From Cyclina sinensis (taxonomy: Eukaryota > Mollusca > Bivalvia > Venerida > Veneridae), in the NCBI GenBank assembly GCA_012932295.1, contig JAAONU010000123.1:434001-498000 (forward strand): a stretch of 64,000 bases of DNA, read 5' to 3'. Position numbers and translations under genes: made by a program. This document shows, piece by piece, positions 22,446 to 33,240 of this stretch. The first letter of the stretch is position 1. Each line of letters starts with the position of its first letter. The notes under the pieces were generated by a model. The model ran no database searches. It was not told where the DNA came from and worked only from the letters and a program-made list of their open reading frames with translations.

Positions 22446-23090
22446 AGATCGCGGTCGGTCTTATCCCGATTTAAACATATGTAAATCTGAATTTACTTAC
22501 TCACTCTACTTTAGCATGATCATTTTAGAACTGCTTTCTTGATGACACAGGGTCACCTGATTAAACTTAAGATTAGTAAACAAGGAAGTGAAGGCTGTGC
22601 TAAATTTTTGTTTACTGTTCAAAAGGCATTTTAAAGATATAAATATTATTATGCTCGAGTTTCAGATACAAATTATTACCATACCTTTTCTATGTAAATA
22701 TAAAATAAACATGTTTGAGTACACTCAAAGTAGACATGTTACGTTTAAAACTCTACTCACTATAGGGAAACACGGTATAAATACATAGTGTCATTAAAAC
22801 AACTTGCAGTTTTTTAAGAAAGCACCAACATAACATGACCTGTAATAGGGAATGCAGCTTACCCATACATAGTTTATGTATTCTAGTAGCCTAATTAGAT
22901 ATATTCAGTAAGAATTTCCTAGATTTCAAGTAACTTCTGCAATTAAAGTATTTTATGCAAAGATGGGTATAGTTTATCTTTAAGTGCAAGATTTGTACAG
23001 CAAGTAATGAACTAGTCATAGTGTAAAGAACTTGAGTTTTACTATGTCTTGGCTCTAGAATTTGCAGCAATCTTCAACAAGCTGTCCTTT

Positions 23091-24272
23091 CTACTTTCTA
23101 CACACAAAGATTTCTTTACACGACTTCTTAAACCGATTATCCAGTACCCCATAAATCACCGGATTAACAGCACTGTTGAAAAAGTAAGATCTGTAGAAAA
23201 ACTTATAGACAGCTCTCTCAGTGTCAGACAAAGACGCCACAAATGTCTGATCTGCAAAGGTAATAAGACTGATACAAAGTAATGGCAAATAGGAAAAAAT
23301 GAATGCCAGTGAAATCCAAAACATTATCCAGGTTGTTTTGTTTCTTTTATTCAGACTGCTTTTTCTGTTGCATGCTTGATTTGAATTAGACGTTGAGACC
23401 CCAAGGTGTTTGAATTGGTCATCTGTCTCGACGTTGTCCAAATTCGTTTTCTGATAAGAACTGATTGCTGACGGACTACCATTAGTCGAATTGCCAAAGT
23501 CAATTGTTTCTAATGTGCTTTCATTTTTACATGAAGTGTTGTATGCTCTGCGTCCCATTTCTATTTGATTTGTACCTACCCGACTGCTAGTCTCACCTAA
23601 TTTCTTTCCCAGTTGGCGTTTGACACGGACAGCAATTAAGCTGTACAAAGTTATAATAATGAGCAATACTGCAACAAAAAGAAGTCCAAAAGATACATTA
23701 TGAATTAGTGGATACCATGTCTTCTTCATGGGCCTTGTGATAGCACATTCTGATATTGTCAAATTGTATGCGTCCAGCTTTTTTGTTTGAACGCTGTACA
23801 TAACAGGTGAAATCCATGAGAAGAAAACTCCAAGAAGAGCAGAGGCTGTGCACATATATTTAGTTGCTGAGATAGATATTTGCAGGCTAAGCGGTCTGCA
23901 TATTCTTCGGTAACGGTCAATCGCAATCCACAGAAGCAAAATTCCAGAGGTAACTGTTGACCATGTTTTCAGAAACAAATTAAGCTTACAAGCCAAAACA
24001 CTGTCGTAGGTGTATTGCCAGAAAAACTGCAGAAGTTCAAGAGGTATTATAAAACCGCTTGTAAACAAGTCAACAAGTGCCAGAACTATTACAAATATGC
24101 GATAAGTAGACTTTGTGAATTTCTTTGTAAATATATAGCACACCAATATGTTCCCAATAGTTCCAGATACACAAAGAATTATCAAGTAGACAATAAGTAC
24201 AATCTGAAGCCTCATTTCTTCATCAGCAAGTTCCTCTACGGTTTTCACGTCACTGTTGTTATCTGTTATCAT
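23091..24272 (-). CDS. Class A (rhodopsin-like) G protein-coupled receptor, paralogue 2
   Basis: A single-exon ORF of 393 aa, closely similar to the receptor at 18270-19475 throughout the helices. It has the same GN in TM1, Asp in TM2, TM3 Cys, DRYRRICRP, an extracellular loop with NLTISEC, and NPVIYG near the end. Differences concentrate in the N-terminal tail, the third intracellular loop and the extreme C-terminus, which is eight residues shorter. TM3 has LLLWIAIDRY where paralogue 1 has LLLCIAIDRY. Conserved frame and motifs in both copies suggest both remain under selection. The gene lies downstream of the methyltransferase-like gene on the same strand. Confidence 0.93.
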   Translation of the reverse strand: MITDNNSDVKTVEELADEEMRLQIVLIVYLIILCVSGTIGNILVCYIFTKKFTKSTYRIFVIVLALVDLFTSGFIIPLELLQFFWQYTYDSVLACKLNLFLKTWSTVTSGILLLWIAIDRYRRICRPLSLQISISATKYMCTASALLGVFFSWISPVMYSVQTKKLDAYNLTISECAITRPMKKTWYPLIHNVSFGLLFVAVLLIIITLYSLIAVRVKRQLGKKLGETSSRVGTNQIEMGRRAYNTSCKNESTLETIDFGNSTNGSPSAISSYQKTNLDNVETDDQFKHLGVSTSNSNQACNRKSSLNKRNKTTWIMFWISLAFIFSYLPLLCISLITFADQTFVASLSDTERAVYKFFYRSYFFNSAVNPVIYGVLDNRFKKSCKEIFVCRK

Positions 24273-25203
24273 GTTTCACTTATAGACTTTGTCAAAGAAA
24301 CAAATCCAGCGTGCGTATAAATCGATGTTTTGGAAATAATTATCTCGAAAATTTCCAGCAGTTTCGAGACAAATCCTTCAATATTTTCATTTACTGCGGA
24401 GAAAATGATTGCTTAAGATATACAGAAAACTTCAGTCCTAGTAACCTTAAAACATCTATCGCTAATAAACGAATAACTTTGGGGCATACACAAGAAACCA
24501 GGAAGAAAATAAAGAGGAAGAGTTTTAAAAGCTTATTTTCATTTTCGAATGATAGGTAATGAATGCACCCTTAAAGGTACACAATATTATTAATATATAT
24601 ATTTTTCTATAACATATTGACTTCGACAGACCCGTGGTTGAGGTATGTCTTGTGGTATATGGAGTCCTGAGTTCAAATTTTCTTTCCTAAAAGAAAGTGT
24701 TATTTCATTTGGTTAAAAAAAAGAAGAAAAAAAACTGCACACATTTTGACAGACAATGCGATTTACATTTATTTGATTTTCAGTGTATCCCTGAGATTAC
24801 TGTAACAGAGATATCCGGATAATGCCGATTTGGTATAATTGAATGAATGGATGTACACGAAACTAGAAATGTCCGAGAATCATAAAAATACTGGTCTCGC
24901 ACTATTGTTTATATAAAAACCATATACATGTAACAAAATGTGGCATCCTCATAGAAAACGGCTGGTATGTCAAATCAATCATTATAACACGAAATATGTA
25001 TAATCAAAAGTGTCAAAAGTAAACACAGTAACTATTGTAAATTGTAAAAAATACTATACTCTCATTTAAACAATACCCAGTAACTTAGAACAAAGATCAA
25101 GAGTTTTCAGGTTAATTAAAATCGATTTTTTCAAGATGGCTTTGTTTCCAGAGAATCACTGTAGCCCATGTCTTTTTTGAACACACATTTTAATTAAAGG
25201 CAT
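24273..25203. other. Non-coding between GPCR 2 and the methyltransferase-like exon
   Basis: Upstream flank of GPCR 2 and 3' side of the methyltransferase-like gene. Homologous blocks to 19476-20944 are present. Two AT-rich plus-strand frames (24015-24320, 24311-24559) have no family resemblance and one overlaps the receptor. Confidence 0.4.
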
Positions 25204-26154
25204 CTAGGCATCGCACGCTAAATCACAGAATGAGTTTCCCTTATTTCGTGTATAAACATACATGTTTCGTTTTAAATGAGGAAGAATTGTGGCGTTCCTT
25301 AGTAATTCAGTTCTTCTGAGATCGTTTTGAAATCCTAAATTATTCATTTTTTCTATAACATATGCTGCATCTCGATTATTGACGTGTGAGTATCCCACTT
25401 GTCCAGGGACTGCCCAACTTAATACAACACCTTCTCGGGCATGTCTTACTATATTGCTTAAGAATATATCTTCATAAAGCACTGGTATATGTTCAGCAAC
25501 TTCCAGACTTAACACCCAGTCGTACACTGTCAGTCCATATTGTGGTATAGATAAATCCAAAAATTGTACAAGACCTTTACTCGTGACCTCACAAAACGGG
25601 GCTCCGTCGTATGCATCACAAGCTTGTACGCGTCCTGTAGCAAGGATAGCCTGCTTGTACTTTCCGGGACCGTCACCAAAACTCCCTACGGTTGATCCTT
25701 TAAAAAAGATAATAAGCATATTCAGTTTTTATTTGCTTCAAATACTTATTTTCCTAACGCTGCATCTCAGGCAGAATAAGAAATACAATGTAGTTGAATT
25801 AAGTCATATTAAGCATTTTTCAGTTTCTTTTGTAAAATTATTTTCAATTTAAAGCGTTATAAACATACAGTAAGAATATAATAAATGATGTTGTTTTCAT
25901 AAACAGATTTTATAAAAATGTGTAGATATTTGTTACCCAAATGCTCCATACCAATGAAATAAAACATAAATGTCTTTGGAAATGATTGCTGTTCCCAAAG
26001 TGGTCCGTTTTTATTAAGAATAACATTACAAGTACAAAATAATACATTTCATACATTAGGAGTATCAATAATTTTCTTTTTATCGGTGAAAATTTACAGA
26101 AGGTAACAGCTCTAAAACAAGAAATTGAGAGTTTCGGTATTTCTGCGATACGCG

Positions 26155-26188
<34 letters not shown>

Positions 26189-28435
26189 TACGCATGTTTG
26201 GTGTATCCCTATAAAGGTGTTTGAGGTACGCTTCAGACTAAAAATTATGAAAATTTTCAAAGGCTTTTATTCTAAAACAATAAAAGTCAAATACGTAGAA
26301 AAATATATCTTAAGCCTCGGAGACCTTGACCTTGACCCCAGTGAATGGCAGCGATTCATACAAGGTGCTTTTATACCAGCTTTATAAGATATCGGTCGAT
26401 AAATAAATAGAGGATATTTGTTTGTTTTTGTGGAAGATGAGAATTTATTTCATCGAGTGAACACCATATGTGATATTTTCACGAGTGGCACAGCCACGAG
26501 TGAAAATATAAACATATGGTGTTCACGAGAGTGTTTTCTTTAAAGTATCAAGTGCCCCAGGGCGGGGTCGATTTTGATCTCTGGGATATGATTTGAACAA
26601 TTTAGTGGAATCTAAGTAAACCTGTATGCCAAATATCCCAATATATATTGTTTCCCTATATAAACTTTTGTAAAATCATGTCTTTTGACCGAGGGGTTAT
26701 GATTGGAGCAAATCTGGTAGAAGTCTATAAGCTGTGCCACTCGTGAAAATATCACATATGGTGTTCACTCGATGAAATAAATTCCCATCTTCCACTAAAA
26801 AACAAACAAATTTTCTTTTTATTTTATGCCAAGACGTCAAAAATGGGTATTTTATGACATTTTTACTCAGGGCCTTCAATAAATTCCCCACGGTGAGCCC
26901 CAAATCAGTTAATGCGTACTTTGGTCAAACCGTTACTCCGCACAAAAAAAAGTGCAGACAATCTCCAATACATATGATAACTTTACCTCTGCTGAAATAA
27001 ACTGAATACACTTTCATCAAATAACATTTATTTTTCTCTACACAGTTTATCAATATTTATTGAATTTTAGCCATACATACTTTAATTATAAAAGCGGATT
27101 AATACCGAGTAATATTCAATCAAGTTGAATTGAAAGTCGGCCATATTGGATATTGTCCATGTGAGTTATGTAAACAAATCAGACATTTTAATTAATTTAT
27201 GGCGAATTTCATCATTGTTCACAACTAGTTAGGCTCAGGAATTCAATATTATAACTGGATTTAACAAGGTAAATAAATTTCACTCGCTGTCACTGTCTGA
27301 AATACAGCGGATTCTCTTGTATTTACGTGGTGGGGAAACAAGTTCCGGCTTAAACAGCGGATTATCAAAATGGTAATTTCACTGATTCAAAACAGTGGAT
27401 TATCACTTTTATCTCACTGATATTTCCCTATATTTCATTGGTAGGCATAAAATAAAGATTCATAGTAGAAAAATATAATTTTAACCTCGGTGACACAAGA
27501 GGTAGGGCCAATTTTACCCCAGAACTAAGATTTTTATCTAAAAAAACATGGTAGAGGTTCAACAGGCCATGTTACACATCAAATATCGTAACACAATGTC
27601 TTGTGATTACTAACAAGAAGATTTTTCAAAAGTTTTCTTTAAAGTATCAAGTGCCCCAGGGCGGGGTCGATTTTGATCTCTGGGATATGATTTGAACAAT
27701 TTAGTGGAATCTAAGTAAACCTGTATGCCAAATATCCCAATATATATTGTTTCCCTATATAAACTTTTGTAAAATCATGTCTTTTGACCGAGGGGTCATG
27801 ATTGGAGCAAATCTGGTAGAAGTCTATAAGAAGATGCTACACACCAAATATCTGAGCTCTTGGCTTAGCATTTGAGGAGTAGAAGATTTTTCACCTTTAA
27901 AATTTATCTTTAGCGCCAGTAACCTTCATCTACAATGAACTGCAATCGTTTGAACAATTTTGATAGAGCTTCATGCAAGGAACATTCTAGACAAGTTATA
28001 TCATATTTTGCCTGATGGTTACAGAGGACAATTTTAGACGACGGACAGTCACTGAACCTATAGCTCACATGAGAATTATGTGCTCAGATGAGCTATAAAG
28101 ACTGTAACAGATTTGAATCTTAAAACTTTATGAAAATTATCAAATGTCCTTGTGATAGTAAATTATTTCCTGTTATACATTTTAAGTTTAAATTGTTTCA
28201 AGTACCATCGAGTACCATCGAGGTCACTGTGGTTAACTAGATAACATTAAATGGATCAGTTTATGGGTAAAAAAAAATCCTAGAGTGCATGTTCTTATAT
28301 AAACTACATACCAGTAAACACCTCTGCCAAAGTATGTGCAAGTTTTTCATCAAAGCCAAGATGTTTAGTTTTGGTTGCCAGTGGACACCAGCCTCCCGTC
28401 TCACTTGTCTGTTCTTTTGTCTTTTGATCCATCTT
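25204..28435 (-). CDS. SAM-dependent methyltransferase-like protein, two core exons
   Basis: The exons are 28435-28312 and 25697-25204, joined by a GT-AG intron of about 2.6 kb. The first ends ...AEVFT-G at GTATGTAG and the second starts GA-TCA, giving VFTGSTVGSFGDGPGKYKQ in phase. The glycine-rich VGSFGDGPG resembles motif I of Rossmann-type methyltransferases. Further conserved blocks are GGWCPLATKTKHLGFD, ACDAYDGAPFCE, FLDLSIPQYGL, YDWVLSLEVAEHIP and RHAREGVVLSWAVPGQVGYSHVNNRD. I recognise this pattern as an uncharacterised methyltransferase-like family expanded in bivalves. Substrate unknown. If translation starts at the Met at 28432 the product is about 204 aa. Exon 1 also begins right after a TATAG acceptor, so upstream exons are possible (see 30437-31620). 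Stop at 25204-25206. Confidence 0.87.
25698..26402. other. Intron sequence with a long T tract
   Basis: Part of the 2.6-kb intron of the methyltransferase-like gene. It contains a homopolymer of about 22 T at 26158-26180 and the start of a repeat (CTTAAGCCTCGGAGACCTTGACC at ~26310, split here as two motifs CTTAAGCCTCGG and AGACCTTGACC). No exon seen. Confidence 0.5.
26403..26820. mobile_element. Foldback/MITE element that carries a 199-bp piece of a neighbouring repeat
   Basis: The arms are long inverted repeats. Left is about 26411-26494 (TTTGTTTGTTTTTGTGGAAG ... ATTTCATCGAGTGAACACC ... CGAGTGGCACAGC). Right is about 26731-26814, its complement (GCTGTGCCACTCG ... GGTGTTCACTCGATGAAAT ... CTTCCACTAAAAAACAAAC). 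The left arm is followed by a second palindromic half (CCACGAGTGAAAATATAAAC). Between the arms, 26533-26731 is identical, except for one base, to 27632-27830. No ORF. It lies in the intron of the methyltransferase-like gene. Confidence 0.85.
27500..28090. repeat. Dispersed repeat containing the donor copy of the 199-bp segment
   Basis: 27632-27830 matches 26533-26731 with a single T/C difference. The match stops abruptly at both sides, while repeat-like sequence continues here (ACACCAAATATCTGAGCTCTTGG, with motif ACACCAAATATCTGAG; TAGCTCACATGAG and its near complement CTCAGATGAGCTA at ~28060-28095). This is therefore probably the longer original element. Confidence 0.7.
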
Positions 28436-29640
28436 CTATAGCAACAACAAAAAACTACCTTACTTTTTGAACAACTGTTTCCGTCGATTAAGTATTTTAA
28501 AGTTTCAAAGACATCATCCAGATGTATAAACGTTAAAACTAAATCGTTGTAACAATAAACTTGTGGGTATATTTCGGCGTCTGATCTTAGATTCAACTAT
28601 TTGGCCTGAGTCCGCTTTTGCAGATGCAAGGCATTGATGGGTTAACAATGCAACATTTTTCTCTACTTCCATTGGGAAATGATAAAATAAGGCTATTCCC
28701 CTTAACAGAGAAAAGCGTGTAACTACCAATGCCCGTATCTTCACCAAAACTACAGTTTATGATACGAAGTCTACTACTTTGACATAACTCTTAAAGTTTA
28801 ATACAAGATATATCTGTTGTTTTATCGAAAGACAATCTGTAGGGCAGAATATTGGAAAAAATCTGTAGGACAGAATATTGGAAAAAAACTATACGGCAGA
28901 ATACTGGAAAAAATCAACGCTATCGTTCTCATCAGTAACTGGAATAATAATAACATAATGAGTCCTTAGTATTACCTGAAATTCGAATCTCCATTGACAG
29001 CAACTGACACTTTTATTTTTACCAGAAAATCGTTACTATAAATGCATGGCTGTTGGCTGACTGCAAGATACACCGAATCTCTCAAACAGTTCTTAAGCTC
29101 CTCGCACAAAACCGGTATATCATGAACTATTTTCTAAATCCATTCTATTCTAACCTGGTTAAATTTAGATTTCTTAAATCTTAGGTTAGTCATGATATTT
29201 AAATATGCTATGCTATATTAAGAACTGCATACTTAACCCACTTATGACCAATGGATTATGCCATCTTTGTTAGATGGGCGAGTCCATTTTTAATTAAAAT
29301 GGTTTCTGGTATAAATTATCAATTTCATGCTATTTAGGGAAGAAAGTCCTTTATGCAAACAGTGTTGACTCTGATCAGACATCGCAATATGCGGCGTCTG
29401 ATCTGGGTCTGCACTGTTTGCCTATGTCTAATTTTGTGGACGCTATGCATTAATGGGTTAAAGGGCCCTACCCTAAACTTTACCAATTATACACTGCATA
29501 TGTATTGTATTAGCTCATTCTCTTTAGAATGAAGAATTATTGAAGAATTATTGAAGAATTATTGAAGAATTATTGATAATTTAAAGAAGCACGTGCGTTC
29601 AAAAATATTTACTTAAGCAACCAAATACGTTTTCATTTGT
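28436..29640. other. Probable intron; minor repeats only
   Basis: Two minus-strand frames (111 and 77 aa, 28261-28747) overlap the true exon in the wrong frame and are not supported. A three-fold repeat of CTGTAGG.CAGAATATTGG is at about 28839-28915, and TTGAAGAATTA repeats at about 29535-29575. GAGTCAGA..GATCAGAC-like palindromic sequence surrounds 29365-29405. Confidence 0.4.
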
Positions 29641-29656
29641 AAAAATGACTACCCAC

Positions 29657-29830
29657 CTAGGTATGGTTCAAAACAGCAGTTACTATCAATATAAAGACTG
29701 TTATTAGTGCATTTGTACTTAGTATTAGTGCCAGTTGTACTTAGAGTTTTCGACTGACACCTTGACATTGGGTAGTAATTCATTCGATACATTTCACATT
29801 TACATGGTTTTGAAGATGGAACAATTTGAA
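29657..29830 (-). other. Candidate cysteine-rich exon of unknown affiliation
   Basis: On the minus strand an open frame reads QIVPSSKPCKCEMYRMNYYP, then SRCQSKT, YKCTN and SNCCFEPYL, ending at a good donor (CTAG|GTGGGT at 29657). Acceptor candidates near 29830 are weak. The Cys pattern and the position between supported exons make it suggestive, but its phase (ends in phase 1) does not fit the exon at 28435, which starts in phase 0. It is either an alternative exon or chance. Confidence 0.3.
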
Positions 29831-30063
29831 CTTCTAGGGTATGCTTTTTTTCAAAATAATCTGTTTTTGCTATCAATCATCGTCGGTGACCCCCGGTACA
29901 TATTCCGCACAACTACATTATGTAAATAGATTAAATACATAATAAATAGAGTGAAACGGAATGGATCGAACGTGGGTTTCCGACGATGGCTATCAATATT
30001 CAACGTTTAACTTTATAAAAAATGAAGGTCCGCTAATCATTTCTGATATTCATCAGAAATCGA

Positions 30064-30423
30064 ATAACTAGTCAGTCGATACTAGCATTACTCAACGTGG
30101 GAATGTAAAAACTAGTCAGTCGATACTAGCAGTACTCAACGTGATAATGTAATAACTAGTCAGTCGATACTAGCAGTACTCAACGTGGGAATGTAATAAC
30201 TAGTCAGTCGATACTAGCAGTACTCAACGTGGGAATGTAATAACTAGTCAGTCGATACTAGCAGTACTCAACGTGGGAATGTAATAACTAGTCAGTCGAT
30301 ACTAGCATTACTCAACGTGGGAATGTAATAACTAGTTAGTCGATACTAGCATTACTCAACGTGGGAATGTAATAACTAGTCAGTCGATACTAGCATTATT
30401 CAACGTGGGAATGTAATAACTAA
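30064..30423. repeat. 44-bp minisatellite, about eight copies
   Basis: Unit AACTAGTCAGTCGATACTAG then CAGTACTCAACGTGGGAATG then TAAT, with little variation between copies (CATTACTC/CAGTACTC, GGGAATG/ATAATG). It stops 14 bases before the 5' splice site of the minus-strand exon at 30437-30577. Confidence 0.97.
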
Positions 30424-30436
30424 TGTGAGTACTCAC

Positions 30437-31620
30437 TTTACATTTAATTTGACCAATAAGTTGCTGCTGCCGGTTCAGTAGCCGGGAAATGTTATTTCTT
30501 TGCACAACAAGTTCATCTTTACCGCACTCACATCTACCAACTGTACTTTTGACATACACCACATCACTGTTTTCCTGCTGAATGAAAAAAAGCTTCATTA
30601 CAAATTGGCGCACAGAAAATTTATTAGCAAAATCTTACTGTACTTTTGAGTTAAGTACGGTTGGACAAATACAAGTTACAAATCTGTGTTGCAACTTTTA
30701 AGCTGATTTGAAAACAAACTGACCACACTTGAATAAAACAAATTTACTTCCATGAAAAACCTGACTCAGCATTTGATAGGTGTTTCATAATGTTCCTATT
30801 TCAACGATGATTGTGAATGCATAACAGCTAAAGTATGGAGTTTACAATTATAGATGAATCCACAGTTTTATTAATGTTGTTACATGTATAAGAATTTTAC
30901 CATTCGTATGACGAAATTTGATGTATAGTTTGGTCATATAATTTCACTTCTACGCTATTTGCTTTTCTTAACGAACTTGAAGGGGTTTTATGACACTATG
31001 GTATAAAATTATGGGGATGTGCTTAGAGGGATCACTTTTTTATATTTCTTACTCCCTACCATAGTCAATCATGAGATGATGCATGTCTTAATATTCGCGA
31101 AATTACGCACGTCTCGTAAGAAAAGGAGAAATTCCTAATATCTAGAGAGACAAATTTACATACAATTATCAAGTTTATCGTATGGATGACTAAAATATTG
31201 TTATTGATAATTGATTTTCTAGTCAAATGCTCCCTATAAACCGCCCACCCTTATAATGATAGATAGCATTTGGACTTTAGACAAGTACATCATCTCAATA
31301 GCTAATGAGATCTCAAATAACATAAGTCAATAGCTAATGAGAACTCAAATAACATAAGTCAATAGCTAATGAGATCTCAAATAACATAAGTAAAAGAGAA
31401 ACACTGTCATAGCGCACGTTACATGTTCTGATTGCACCACTCCTTAAACTAAATTAATGACTGGTGTAAAGAAAAGTTAAATAATACCTCCTGGAAAATG
31501 ATCGTGACTTCTTTTTTACGGTGTCCAAGTCTGTGATTTTGAATTACCATCATCAACATGAAAAAGACGGCAGTCAGAATGATACCTCGAGCCTGGTTGT
31601 GGCAGAACAATGATATATTC
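30437..31620 (-). CDS. Putative upstream exons of the methyltransferase-like gene: membrane anchor and stem
   Basis: Two exons are proposed. 31620-31488 (acceptor TTTCTCTAG, donor GAG|GTATT) encodes NQARGIILTAVFFMLMMVIQ followed by basic NHRLGHRKK, which looks like a signal anchor. 30577-30437 (acceptor TTCATTCAG, donor AAA|GTGAGT) encodes QENSDVVYVKS, GRCECGKDEL and SRLLNRQQQLIGQIKCK, a short stem with a CxC and a likely coiled coil. The junction between them is phase 0, and the second is in phase 0 with the acceptor at 28435, so the four exons 31620 to 25204 read through without a stop. That would make a type II membrane protein with a C-terminal methyltransferase-like domain. The initiating Met is not found: exon 31620 itself starts after an acceptor. 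Splicing is inferred only. Confidence 0.55.
31297..31392. repeat. 32-bp tandem repeat, three copies
   Basis: Unit AATAGCTAATGAGATCTCAA then ATAACATAAGTC, nearly perfect. Confidence 0.9.
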
Positions 31621-31689
31621 CTAGAGAAATATAAAACCAAACATTCTTAAACTAAAATAAACCTTCACACTTACGTACTTATATCTGTA

Positions 31690-31930
31690 AGAGTAAATAT
31701 ATCGTCGGAACTGGTCGCCAATATGACCGATGTCCCATGAGATATTGTTTTAGGTTGTTGGGAATCGTGCAAGCTAAAGAAAGCATCATATTCCAGAGAC
31801 ACTTCACGTTCTCTTACAGGTTCGATATATAGAAGACCTCGGACCATCGGAACAACAATTAGACGGTTTGTGGAGAATCAGGGAATTGAACTTGTGACTC
31901 CTGAGTACTAGTCATGTACAGGCTACTCTT
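31690..31930 (-). mobile_element. Decayed tRNA-derived SINE (Thr-like family)
   Basis: Shares GTCGCCAATATGACCGATGT with 41290-41315, and GAAAGCATCATATTCCAGAGAC, AGACCTCGG and a reversed B-box-like GGGAATTGAACTTGTGACTC (one motif GAATTGAACTTGTGAC) with the copies at 5395, 41540 and 48456. The A-box end near 31920 is poorly preserved. Confidence 0.5.
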
Positions 31931-32317
31931 CAGGCATGTTCGGTACATTCTCTGGTAAAGGCGGGTGAATGGTAAATGAGCGTCATATTGTCAGAAGTTT
32001 CCATAAGGATATACAGATTATCAACACACAACACTCTATACTTAATGCAAACACATCTCCCGATTTGAAGATGGCAACTTCGAATCCCACAAGGATGAGA
32101 GTCTGAAGTGTCTTTCCATATTGTAAGCCTGGTTTAAAGTCGAACAAACAGTCATCGAGTGAGACTTATGTAAGTTGCAAAAACTTGTAAAATAAATATA
32201 GAGGTTTTAAAAAGCTAGAAGAAATATCGCTTGAGCTGAAGTTAATTCTCTGAAAATGAAGTATCGGAAATACATGTACTTCGTATTGTAAAGTGTATAC
32301 TTGCTATGTTTAATCAA

Positions 32318-32470
32318 TCATATTGCAATGCCAAGCGATATTGTGTGATGCGGACAATGCAATACTACACGGTGTGGTGCGGGCAATGCGATACCATACG
32401 GTTTGGTGCCGGCAATGCGATACCATGCGATGCGGTGAAGGTAATGCGATACGATGTGGTGTGGTACGAC
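32318..32470. repeat. GC-richer minisatellite (GGCAATGCGATACCATACGG)
   Basis: About four imperfect units of 32-34 bp. The 63- to 65-aa frames on both strands over it (for example repeated YRIA.. on minus) are repeat artefacts. Confidence 0.85.
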
Positions 32471-32589
32471 CTGTCGTAAAGATAATTGATTTCGAAAATG
32501 ATAAGCCATTATACCATTAATTTTTATGAAACAGAATTATCAAAATTGTCCCACAACAAGGCATTTTCATTCTCATAAGAACACCAAGT

Positions 32590-33240
32590 TTCATCGAAAA
32601 ACAGCTGATGCGATTTTTAAGTGCAGAAAATTAACAAATTTGGCTCTTATTTCAGCAACCATTGGCTTATGCGGTTTTTAGTGCAGCAAAAATTTTCATT
32701 GTGGCTCTAAATGCAGCAATAATTATCTATTGCGGCTTCTTGTACAGGAACAATTAGCTGATGCGGCTCTAAGTGCAGCAAAAAAATAGTCATTGCTGTT
32801 CTTAGTGCAGCAACAATTATCTATTGCGGCTCCTAGTTCAGCAACAATTAGCTGATGCGGTTTAAAGTGCAGCAAAGGCGGCTCCTAGTTTAGCAACAAT
32901 AAGCAGATACCGTTTTTAGTGCAACAAAAAATACTCATTGCGACTCTTAATGCAGCATCAAATATTGATATTCGTAATACAGTAACAATTAGATGCTGCG
33001 GTTATAAGTGAATCAAAACATTGCTATTGCGGATTTTAGTGCAACAACAATTAACTGATGCGTTTTTTTTGTGCAGCAACAAAAATATCCATTGCGGCTC
33101 TTAGTGCAGCAACAATTAGTTGATGGCGTTTTTAGTGCAGCAAAAATGACCATTGCAGCTCTTAGTGCGGCAACAAGTATCTATTGCAACTCCTAGTTTA
33201 GCAATTATTAGCTGATGTGGTTTTTATTGCTGCAAAAGTT
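32590..33240. repeat. Degenerate minisatellite (TTAGTGCAGCAACAATTAGC)
   Basis: Alternating subunits, one with TTAGTGCAGCAACAATTAGC TGATGCGGTTT and one with AGTGCAGCAAAAAT.. TCATTGCGGCTC, recur over about 650 bp with many substitutions. No ORF. Confidence 0.85.

Larger units (their letters stand above)
15150..25720. repeat. Old direct segmental duplication: units ~15150-21400 and ~21880-25720
   Basis: The same elements occur in the same order and orientation in both halves. They are an AT-rich leader (AGCAACTTTTT.GTTTT at ~15320 and ~22082), the GTTAGCTTC.TGGTTAG satellite, a minus-strand GPCR gene, its upstream flank (ACAAATCCAG, GATGTTTTGGAA), and the last exon of a methyltransferase-like gene. 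Coding parts stayed close and the flanks diverged with indels. The satellite is about 2.4 kb in one unit and about 0.13 kb in the other. Confidence 0.85.

Noticed and set aside
28261..28747. Minus-strand frames of 111 and 77 aa
   Set aside because: The exon there is supported in another frame (GGWCPLATKTKHLGFD) with matching splice phase to 25697.
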